In this document: one piece after another, positions 57,495-64,000 of the stretch
How the letters are laid out: each line of letters starts with the position of its first letter
How positions within the stretch are numbered: the stretch's first letter is position 1
Source of the DNA: an uncultured Gammaproteobacteria bacterium
Lineage (GTDB): Bacteria; Pseudomonadota; Gammaproteobacteria; Pseudomonadales; Pseudomonadaceae
Assembly: GCA_945612235.1 (NCBI GenBank)
Contig: CALZAE010000002.1
Coordinates: 1 to 64,000, forward strand
Direction of reading: 5' to 3'
Length of the DNA: 64,000 nucleotides
Translations under genes and position numbers: made by a program
The notes under the pieces: model-generated
The model's input: the letters and a program-made list of their open reading frames with translations, nothing else
The model's database searches: none
Told to the model about the DNA's origin: nothing

Positions 57495-59102
57495 ATGAGC
57501 CAATCTTATCAATATGATGTTTTGATTATCGGCAGTGGCGCGGCAGGTTTAACCACAGCGCTCACCCTGCCCAACCATTTGCGCATTGCGGTACTCAGCA
57601 AAGGTGACTTATCCAGCGGCTCAACCTATTGGGCGCAAGGCGGTGTCGCTGGCGTACTCGATGATACCGATACCGTTGAGTCGCATGTGCAAGACACCTT
57701 GATTGCTGGTGCTGGTTTATGTAATGAAGACGCCGTACGTTTTACTGTTGAAAACAGTCGCAGTGCAATTGATTGGCTGATTGAGCAAGGTGTGCCCTTC
57801 ACGCGTAACGACACCGATGATGTTCACTATGATTATCACCTCACCCGTGAAGGCGGTCACAGTCATCGCCGTATTATTCATGCGGCCGATGCCACAGGTG
57901 CGGCAATTTTCACGACATTACTTGCACGTGCGCGCCAGCACAGCAATATTCATTTAATTGAGCAGCAAGTAGCGGTTGACTTAATTATGGCTAGCAAGCT
58001 GGGCCGCGAGGGCAATGCGTGCTTAGGTGCCTATGTACTCAACCGCGCTACCGATGAAGTGGACACCTATGCCGCGCGCTTTACCGTCTTAGCCACCGGC
58101 GGTGCAGCTAAGGTCTACTTATATACCAGCAATCCAGACAGTGCCTGCGGTGATGGCATCGCTATGGCTTGGCGTGCCGGTTGCAGCGTGGGTAATTTAG
58201 AGTTTAATCAGTTTCACCCCACCTGCTTATACCACCCACAAGCGAAAAACTTTTTAATCACCGAAGCCTTACGCGGCGAAGGCGCCCACCTGAAGCTCCC
58301 TAATGGCGAGCGTTTTATGGCGCGCTTTGATAGCCGTGAAGAACTTGCACCACGCGATATTGTGGCCCGCGCCATTGACCATGAGATGAAGCGCTTAGGG
58401 ATTGATTGTGTATATTTGGATATCAGCCACAAATCCACTGAGTTTATTCAAGAACACTTCCCAACTGTCTATGAGCGCTGCCTGACCTTTGGTATCGATA
58501 TCACCAAAGAACCCATTCCAGTGGTGCCCGCTGCGCACTATACCTGTGGTGGCGTGGTGGTTGACCAGCACGGTCATACCGATATCAACAACCTCTACGC
58601 CATTGGTGAAACCAGTTTTACCGGTCTGCACGGTGCCAACCGCATGGCCAGTAATTCTCTGTTGGAATGTTTTGTTTATGCCCGCTCTGCTGCCAACGAC
58701 ATCATCCAGCAAGACACTCAAGTGCCCATGCCCGAAGATTTGCCACAATGGGATGCCAGTTTAGTCACTGACTCAGATGAAGATGTGATTATTGCGCACA
58801 ACTGGGATGAGCTGCGACGCTTTATGTGGGATTACGTTGGCATTGTTCGCACCAATAAACGCTTGCTGCGCGCACTACACCGCGTGCGTTTACTGCAGTA
58901 TGAGATTGATGAGTTTTACAGCAACTACCGTGTGAGTCGCGACCTGATTGAACTGCGCAACTTAGCTGTTGTAGCAGATTTAATTATTCGTTCCGCCATG
59001 CGCCGCAAAGAAAGTCGGGGGCTGCACTACACCTTAGACTACCCACAACTGAGCGACTCAATTGTCGATACTATTTTACGGCCTGCCAGCGCCGACGACT
59101 GA
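57495..59102 (+). CDS. nadB: L-aspartate oxidase
   Basis: 535-residue flavoprotein of the succinate-dehydrogenase/fumarate-reductase family. It oxidises L-aspartate to iminoaspartate, the first step of NAD synthesis. Motifs are [11 protein letters not shown] (FAD), [38 protein letters not shown] and [16 protein letters not shown]. The ATG at 57495 matches the family start; the frame is open to 57387. It is divergent from algU, as in P. aeruginosa, and its 3' end overlaps the convergent ygfX by 32 bp. Confidence 0.96.
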   Translation: MSQSYQYDVLIIGSGAAGLTTALTLPNHLRIAVLSKGDLSSGSTYWAQGGVAGVLDDTDTVESHVQDTLIAGAGLCNEDAVRFTVENSRSAIDWLIEQGVPFTRNDTDDVHYDYHLTREGGHSHRRIIHAADATGAAIFTTLLARARQHSNIHLIEQQVAVDLIMASKLGREGNACLGAYVLNRATDEVDTYAARFTVLATGGAAKVYLYTSNPDSACGDGIAMAWRAGCSVGNLEFNQFHPTCLYHPQAKNFLITEALRGEGAHLKLPNGERFMARFDSREELAPRDIVARAIDHEMKRLGIDCVYLDISHKSTEFIQEHFPTVYERCLTFGIDITKEPIPVVPAAHYTCGGVVVDQHGHTDINNLYAIGETSFTGLHGANRMASNSLLECFVYARSAANDIIQQDTQVPMPEDLPQWDASLVTDSDEDVIIAHNWDELRRFMWDYVGIVRTNKRLLRALHRVRLLQYEIDEFYSNYRVSRDLIELRNLAVVADLIIRSAMRRKESRGLHYTLDYPQLSDSIVDTILRPASADD

Positions 59103-59526
59103 ATTTGAGTTGCACGCGCAGGCGGCGATGGCTGTCCTGCGCTAAGCTATCAAAAGGCACCGCGGCACTGCGGTAAAACCATTGCTCAGGATAGCGATAA
59201 CGCAACAGTACCAGAGCGGGTATCGCCATGCTGTCAGCTCGCAATTGCACAGGACGCCAACCGGTTTGACTGCTCCACATCTGCCAGCCTTGTGCTGTGC
59301 GCTTGAGCCCCATTCGTAACCGGGGTTGCTGCGCCTGATTGATGCGCAACCATTGTGCATAGATCTGCAAAGCTAACAGCAGCAACAGCACACATTTAAC
59401 ACTTGCAGCAATGGCTGCCAAAACAGCAGCCACACTTGCCAACACTAAAACACCAATAACCGCCCATGACAGCCTGATTGAAGGCTGCCAAAAGCACATA
59501 AAATGCTGTCTATGCAGGCTTGGCAT
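59071..59526 (-). CDS. ygfX: YgfX-like inner-membrane protein
   Basis: 151 residues with a hydrophobic hairpin at about 17-55 followed by a basic soluble domain with [16 protein letters not shown]. This matches the YgfX (CptA) family encoded next to sdhE. The E. coli protein was reported as a toxin affecting the cytoskeleton, but its role is disputed. The start lies inside the 3' end of sdhE (17-bp overlap) with no good ribosome binding site, implying coupling. Confidence 0.8.
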   Translation of the reverse strand: MPSLHRQHFMCFWQPSIRLSWAVIGVLVLASVAAVLAAIAASVKCVLLLLLALQIYAQWLRINQAQQPRLRMGLKRTAQGWQMWSSQTGWRPVQLRADSMAIPALVLLRYRYPEQWFYRSAAVPFDSLAQDSHRRLRVQLKFSRRRWQAVK

Positions 59527-59764
59527 GCTCTAAAATCAATCCAACAATACGCTTTAAATCGTCACTTTCCGGCTCGGCACGCAACATGCACCAACCAAAA
59601 ATATCTTGGTCTTCACAATCGAGCAACATACGGTAGCGCTCACGGTCCGCTTCATCGAGCTTTAAGTACTGCTCTTCAACAAAGGGCACCAGTAATTGAT
59701 CCAGCTCCCACATGCCTCGGCGACTGTGCCAATAGAGACGTTTTACTTCAACTTCGATAGACAT
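59510..59764 (-). CDS. sdhE: FAD assembly factor SdhE
   Basis: 84 residues with the SdhE/YgfY motif SRRGMWELD (RGxxE) near the N-terminus and the [11 protein letters not shown] block. It promotes covalent flavinylation of succinate dehydrogenase and fumarate reductase. The ATG at 59764 has GGAG 6 nt upstream. nadB, on the other strand, encodes a flavoprotein of the same superfamily but is not a known client. Confidence 0.94.
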   Translation of the reverse strand: MSIEVEVKRLYWHSRRGMWELDQLLVPFVEEQYLKLDEADRERYRMLLDCEDQDIFGWCMLRAEPESDDLKRIVGLILEHAKPA

Positions 59765-59884
59765 GGCGCACTCCAAATATTAGTGGACTCAGTATAAGAC
59801 AAATTTAACAAAGTGGCATACGCTGACAAGAGGCTGTTAGCACTCTATGATAGACGCATGCATTATTTAACAAGCGAGACGATC

Positions 59885-60826
59885 ATGACTGGTTGTGCAA
59901 GTTTTACCCCATTAACCCACGAAGGCGTATTTGCTGTTCGTGGTCCTGACGCAAAAGCTTTTTTACAAGGTCAAGTGACCTGCAATCTTGCTTACATTAG
60001 CGATGAACGCAGCAGCCTCGGCGCTCGCTGCACGCCTAAAGGGCGCATGTTATCAAGTTTTCGTGTGCTTTTAGAAAATGACGGCTATTTATTAGCAATG
60101 GATAGCGAAATTTTAGCTGCGCAACTGGCAGAAATGCAGAAGTATGCCGTTTTCTCTAAATCCAAACTGACCAATGACAGCGCACTCTGGAGTCGTTTTG
60201 GCCTGTATCAAGGCGATGCTGCACTCAGCGCACTGGGGATTGATTTACCTAAGGAAGTCAACAGCACTGTGCATAGCAATCAGATGATCGCTATTCGCGT
60301 CTCTGACTTGCTCACTGAGTTGTGGGTCAGCGCCGATGAAGGCCCCTGCCTGCGCAAGCGCTTATTGAACCTGTTACCCGAAGCACCGCTCAACACTTGG
60401 CTGCTGGGGCAGATCCGTAGCGGTATTGGCCATGTCAGCATGCCGGTACGTGAGCAATTTATCCCGCAAATGCTTAATTTGCCGGCACTGGATGCTGTGA
60501 GCTTTAAAAAGGGCTGTTACACCGGCCAAGAAATCGTTGCGCGCATGCAGTATTTGGGCAAACTCAAGCGCCATATGTACCACTTTAAAATGGCCGGCAC
60601 TGATCTGCCTGTGCCAGGCACAGCTTTGCTATCACCGGTGCACTCCAGTGCTGTCGGTGAAGTGGTCAGCGCCGCACAAAGTGAGCACGGCATTGAACTG
60701 CTCGCAACAGCACTTGATGAAGCTGTAGGCGATGGACGTATTTACTTAGAAGGCAACGAGCACGCACTGCTTGAGAAGCTTGAACTGCCCTACTTATTAG
60801 ATACCGAACGCGAAATTTTGCGTTAA
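59885..60826 (+). CDS. ygfZ: Folate-binding Fe-S cluster protein YgfZ
   Basis: 313 residues. It resembles the T-protein aminomethyltransferase fold and has the YgfZ signature KKGCYTGQEIVARMQY (about 229-244) with its essential Cys. It uses folate and helps maintain certain Fe-S enzymes. The ATG at 59885 (GAGA upstream) gives MTGCASFTPL. An earlier ATG at 59858 is possible. Confidence 0.94.
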   Translation: MTGCASFTPLTHEGVFAVRGPDAKAFLQGQVTCNLAYISDERSSLGARCTPKGRMLSSFRVLLENDGYLLAMDSEILAAQLAEMQKYAVFSKSKLTNDSALWSRFGLYQGDAALSALGIDLPKEVNSTVHSNQMIAIRVSDLLTELWVSADEGPCLRKRLLNLLPEAPLNTWLLGQIRSGIGHVSMPVREQFIPQMLNLPALDAVSFKKGCYTGQEIVARMQYLGKLKRHMYHFKMAGTDLPVPGTALLSPVHSSAVGEVVSAAQSEHGIELLATALDEAVGDGRIYLEGNEHALLEKLELPYLLDTEREILR

Positions 60827-60858
60827 GACGCTAGGCTTAACATCAGTGGAGCACCATC

Positions 60859-61164
60859 ATGCTAACTCTATTGCAAATTGATTTTCCATTTACGGGCCCC
60901 TTCGGTGAAGCTATGGCTCAGGCTATGCAACCCTTAGCTGAGACTATTATTGAAGAGCCGGGCCTACTGTGGAAAATCTGGACGGAAAACGTCGAAACAC
61001 AAGAAGCCGGTGGCATCTATTTATTTAGTGATGCGCCAGCAGCACAAGCCTACTTAGAGATGCACAGCGCCCGCTTAAGCGCCAGTGGTGTGACCGGCAT
61101 TCGTGCTAAATTATTTGACGTCAACCGCCCTCTTAGCGAAATTTGTAAAGGTCCAATGCAATGA
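60859..61164 (+). CDS. YdhR-family putative monooxygenase
   Basis: 101-residue dimeric ferredoxin-like fold protein with the YdhR pattern: [26 protein letters not shown] and [19 protein letters not shown]. Members are predicted mono-oxygenases, substrate unknown. GGAG precedes the ATG. It overlaps the HNH gene by 4 bp (ATGA). Confidence 0.9.
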   Translation: MLTLLQIDFPFTGPFGEAMAQAMQPLAETIIEEPGLLWKIWTENVETQEAGGIYLFSDAPAAQAYLEMHSARLSASGVTGIRAKLFDVNRPLSEICKGPMQ

Positions 61165-61514
61165 CAACCAGTAAGCTCGATAAAATTCTAGCCCAAGCGC
61201 AGAAAGAAAATGAAAGCGGCTACCGACAAAAAGCTTTAAGAATGTACCCACACTTTTGTGGTCGTTGCAGTCGTGAGTTTAGCGGTAAGGGTCTGAGTGA
61301 ATTAACCGTGCACCACCGTGACCATAATCACGATAACAATCCGTCCGACGGCTCCAACTGGGAACTGCTGTGCTTGTATTGTCACGATAATGAGCACCAG
61401 CGCCAAGTGGATCTGCATTATCAAAAAGAAGAGCGCGCCGGGCAAAAAGGTCCGCAGCAAACCTTTAAAGGCTTAGCGGGTCTTGCAGATCTTCTGAAGA
61501 AAAACGACAGCTAA
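61161..61514 (+). CDS. yajD: YajD-like HNH nuclease
   Basis: 117 residues. [24 protein letters not shown] and [10 protein letters not shown] together make a zinc-bound HNH endonuclease domain as in E. coli YajD. The natural substrate is unknown. The C-terminal tail (about 95-117) is Lys/Gln/Leu-rich. It is co-transcribed with the ydhR-like gene. Confidence 0.92.
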   Translation: MTTSKLDKILAQAQKENESGYRQKALRMYPHFCGRCSREFSGKGLSELTVHHRDHNHDNNPSDGSNWELLCLYCHDNEHQRQVDLHYQKEERAGQKGPQQTFKGLAGLADLLKKNDS

Positions 61515-61521
61515 CAGGCTG

Positions 61522-61561
61522 TGCTCCATGCTACTTTTTCAGTAAGAAGCAGCGTGGAGCA
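61522..61561. terminator. Hairpin between convergent yajD and ycgN
   Basis: TGCTCCA/TGGAGCA arms continue inward as GCT/AGC and CTT/AAG with single mismatches. The loop carries TTTTT. It is a probable bidirectional terminator although no strong T-run follows. Confidence 0.6.
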
Positions 61562-61585
61562 TAGTACTCACCAATACAGTCAAAC

Positions 61586-62035
61586 TTAGCCCGATCTGAA
61601 AATCAGATGTTTTTCCCAATCCTCATCAGCAACATCCACTTCGCTGACCATACGCCCGAGTCGTGAAATGCTTTCGGTATGCACCGCATCTGTATTGCCA
61701 CAGACTAGATGATGCCAAACAAACAAATCTTTACCTTCACTGACCAAGCGATAAGCGCAGGTGGTGGGCAGCCATTTAAAAGACTCAGCTTGATCAGCAG
61801 TCAATTGAATGCAGTCGGCCACATAGCGCTTACGGTCTGGATAATTACTGCAGCGCGCTGTATCTAAATCCAATAACTTACAAGCAATATTGGTGTAATA
61901 CACCGCACCATCATCTTCATCTTCAAGCTTTTGCAAACAGCACAAACCACAACCATCACAGAGTGATTCCCACTCTTCCTGATCCAACTCAGCTAAGGTT
62001 TTACGTTTCCAAAAGGGTTCAACAATTGCGGCCAT
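61586..62035 (-). CDS. YcgN-family Cys-cluster protein (UPF0260)
   Basis: 149 residues starting [22 protein letters not shown]. The cysteine cluster [11 protein letters not shown], a later Cys in IACKLLD and RCSNYPDRK identify the UPF0260/YcgN family, predicted to bind zinc or an Fe-S cluster. Function is unknown. A 6-bp hairpin GCCAAG/CTTGGC (62052-62070) lies in its upstream region. Confidence 0.92.
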   Translation of the reverse strand: MAAIVEPFWKRKTLAELDQEEWESLCDGCGLCCLQKLEDEDDGAVYYTNIACKLLDLDTARCSNYPDRKRYVADCIQLTADQAESFKWLPTTCAYRLVSEGKDLFVWHHLVCGNTDAVHTESISRLGRMVSEVDVADEDWEKHLIFRSG

Positions 62036-62081
62036 TCTCTGCTCTACCTAGGCCAAGCACTAAACTTGGCGGATATAATAA

Positions 62082-62396
62082 TTAATCTTGCTTGCACTCA
62101 ACTTTAACGCGCATTTTAATCACCGTAGTGCTAAATCGCGCAGTCAAATGTGCAGTTTCACCTGCGGCCAAACGGGCTTTACGTGTGCGCGGGCTTTCTG
62201 GCCCATTGCGAAAACGCACTGTGCACACAGCAGCCTGCTGACCATAGTTATGTAACGAGACTGAAGCGCCATTATTACCTAAATCAGCAGTGGTCACGGC
62301 GATTTCAGCGCCATTAAGTTGCTGCTCAACTTCAAATGCAAAGGCCAAAGCCGCTGCTGGACACAGCAGCGCTAACATTATTAGATATTTTCTCAT
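62082..62396 (-). CDS. Small exported conserved protein
   Basis: 104 residues. A signal peptide MRKYLIMLALLCPAAALAFA is followed by a beta-rich mature domain with FEVEQQLNGAEIAVT, VCTVRFRNGPESPRTRKA and MRVKVECKQD. A pseudomonad family with this pattern exists and is often misnamed 3-phosphoglycerate kinase, which this length and sequence exclude. It is presumably periplasmic, function unknown. The ATG at 62396 was chosen to give an N-terminal signal peptide; the frame is open to 62462. Confidence 0.82.
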   Translation of the reverse strand: MRKYLIMLALLCPAAALAFAFEVEQQLNGAEIAVTTADLGNNGASVSLHNYGQQAAVCTVRFRNGPESPRTRKARLAAGETAHLTARFSTTVIKMRVKVECKQD

Positions 62397-62609
62397 ACTT
62401 TCTTCTCGCAGCAGTCTAGCCATGCAGTGTAACGCATCAATCAATACAAACCGCCCACCCAATTAGAAAAGTGTGGAAAAAATGCTTTATTTGCCAGTAA
62501 CAGCCATCTATCATCCTGTACTTCTCTTCTTTTATTTGACCAGCAGTCGCACCATCACACCGCAATACCTGCTGATTCCCACCTTAATACAGTACGACTT
62601 AATCCTCTT

Positions 62610-63953
62610 ATGCAAACACTTAATAGCGCAGTAACGACCATCAATAACTGGGTCTGGGGCACACCCATGCTGATTGCCATCTTAGGCAGCGGCTTGTTTC
62701 TCATGCTGGCACTCAAATTTATGCCGATCCTTAATATCAAGCGCGGCTTTTTAGAGATTTGGAATGGCCGTAAAAAAGGTGACGCTAGCATCGGCCAAAT
62801 CAGCCCCTTCGCGGCACTCATGACCACACTGGCGGCCACTGTGGGTACCGGTAATATCGCTGGAGTAGCGACTGCTATTGTTCTGGGTGGCCCAGGTGCT
62901 CTATTTTGGATGTGGTGTACCGCCCTAGTTGGCATGGCGACTAAATATTGCGAAGTGGTCTTGGCAGTACATTTTCGCGAGAAAAACAGCAGCAAGCATT
63001 TTGTTGGTGGCCCCATGTATGCAATTAAAAATGGTTTAGGTCGTAAATGGGCTTGGCTGGGCGCGTGCTTTGCTTTATTCGGTGGCTTAGCCAGTTTTGG
63101 CATTGGCAATATGGTGCAGGTCAACAGCATGACCGCTGGACTGGCGGTCTCCTTTGCCATTCCAGCGTGGATCAGCGGGCTGTGCATTATGGTGCTGGTT
63201 GGACTGGTTATTTTAGGCGGCATCCAGCGTATAGGAGCAGTGGCACAGACTCTGGTACCCTTTATGTGCGTGGCTTACATCATCGCCACTGGGTTTATTT
63301 TAATCAGCCACTACCAAGCGATTCCTGCAGCATTTATCTTGATTTTTGATTCGGCATTTAATGGTCACGCGGCTGTTGGTGGCTTTGCCGGTGCGGCGAT
63401 GATTGCGGCAATACGTTTTGGTGTGGCGCGCGGGGTTTTCTCGAACGAGGCAGGTTTGGGTAGCGCGGGTATTGCACAAGCAGCAGGCACCAGTGATGAC
63501 CCTGTAGTGTCTGGTTTAATTGGCATGATGGGCACTTTTATTGACACATTAATAGTGTGCACCATGACCGGCTTAGCCATTATTTGCTCGGGTGTCTGGA
63601 GCAGTGGTTTAAGTGGCGCGGCCTTATCATCTGCAGCTTTTGAGTCGGCAATGCCAGGCATAGGCAATTATTTATTGACCACCGCTCTTGTGGTATTTGC
63701 TTTCACTACTATTTTAGGCTGGAGCTATTATGGCGAACGCTGCTGGGAGTTTTTATTCGGCAAGCGCGCCATTTTACCCTACCGTTTAATCTGGGTCGCA
63801 GTAGTGCCCTTAGGGGCTATTACGCAACTGGATACTGTCTGGCTGCTAGCTGACACTTTAAATGGCCTAATGGCGCTGCCCAACTTGGTTGCTTTACTGG
63901 TGCTCAGCCCTGTGGTGATTAAACTGACTCAAGCGCACTTTGCTCAACACTAA
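62610..63953 (+). CDS. AGCS-family sodium:alanine/glycine symporter
   Basis: 447 residues and about ten membrane helices. AGCS hallmarks are AATVGTGNIAGVATAIVLGG, CEVVLAVHFREKN, GGPMYAIKNGLG and RGVFSNEAGLGSAGIAQAA. It imports alanine or glycine with sodium. The start ATG lacks a clear ribosome binding site; the next Met is about 19 codons in. The last 47 bp of the window after the stop hold nothing recognisable. Confidence 0.93.
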   Translation: MQTLNSAVTTINNWVWGTPMLIAILGSGLFLMLALKFMPILNIKRGFLEIWNGRKKGDASIGQISPFAALMTTLAATVGTGNIAGVATAIVLGGPGALFWMWCTALVGMATKYCEVVLAVHFREKNSSKHFVGGPMYAIKNGLGRKWAWLGACFALFGGLASFGIGNMVQVNSMTAGLAVSFAIPAWISGLCIMVLVGLVILGGIQRIGAVAQTLVPFMCVAYIIATGFILISHYQAIPAAFILIFDSAFNGHAAVGGFAGAAMIAAIRFGVARGVFSNEAGLGSAGIAQAAGTSDDPVVSGLIGMMGTFIDTLIVCTMTGLAIICSGVWSSGLSGAALSSAAFESAMPGIGNYLLTTALVVFAFTTILGWSYYGERCWEFLFGKRAILPYRLIWVAVVPLGAITQLDTVWLLADTLNGLMALPNLVALLVLSPVVIKLTQAHFAQH

Positions 63954-64000
63954 TTGCTTTGCGTCTCATTTAGCGCGCTGTAAGTGCCTTCAGGTACGCG

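Noticed and set aside
1..64000. CRISPR arrays, IS elements, prophage or integrase genes
   Set aside because: No regularly spaced repeats, transposase, integrase or phage structural proteins were seen on either strand.

Overview
The window looks like chromosomal DNA from a gammaproteobacterium of the Pseudomonadaceae with moderate GC content, close to the small Denitrificimonas/Thiopseudomonas-type pseudomonads. The evidence is gene order and protein sequence: a complete algU-mucA-mucB-mucC-mucD cluster followed by lepA-lepB-rnc-era-recO-pdxJ, a MuxABC-OpmB-type efflux operon, nadB/ygfX/sdhE/ygfZ, and a DUF4212 plus sodium:solute symporter pair at the left edge. The species assignment is inference. 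No rRNA, CRISPR array, IS element or prophage was seen.

Layout. 1-410: 5' end of a sodium:solute symporter and its small subunit. 868-5510: sbcDC, the SbcCD nuclease. 5617-7038: a lipoamide-dehydrogenase-type flavoprotein with a strong terminator. 7424-8964: a two-gene unit of a Tat-signal Tyr/Ser/Arg-rich small protein and an HPr-kinase-like/PqqD fusion; this is the best candidate for an undescribed system. 9154-18000: muxABC-opmB tripartite efflux. 18205-20744: tpx, a DJ-1/PfpI protein, an EamA permease and tRNA-Met with a visible promoter and terminator. 21011-25921: a receiver-TPR protein, a sensor-less histidine kinase and a nuclease-helicase. 26281-35695: recCBD. 35843-37782: a metallophosphoesterase and a Tus-family replication-termination protein. 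37840-44961: a cardiolipin-synthase-like PLD enzyme, a divergent phosphoketolase, a beta-CASP RNase, a LOG-family protein and pyrF. 45218-46859: DUF2897 and fumC. 46938-57198: the long minus-strand housekeeping and envelope-stress block. 57495-63953: nadB, ygfX/sdhE, ygfZ, ydhR, yajD, ycgN, a small exported protein and an AGCS symporter.

How the genes work together. AlgU-MucABCD is a complete sigma-E envelope-stress circuit, and the upstream region carries a good AlgU-type promoter, implying autoregulation. SbcCD, RecBCD and a Tus-like fork-arrest protein lie within 37 kb. In E. coli these three activities meet where forks converge and excess DNA is processed, so their proximity here is suggestive but unproven. 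Most of the window is core genome. The unusual material is concentrated at 7.0-9.1 kb, 21-26.3 kb and 36.8-37.8 kb.
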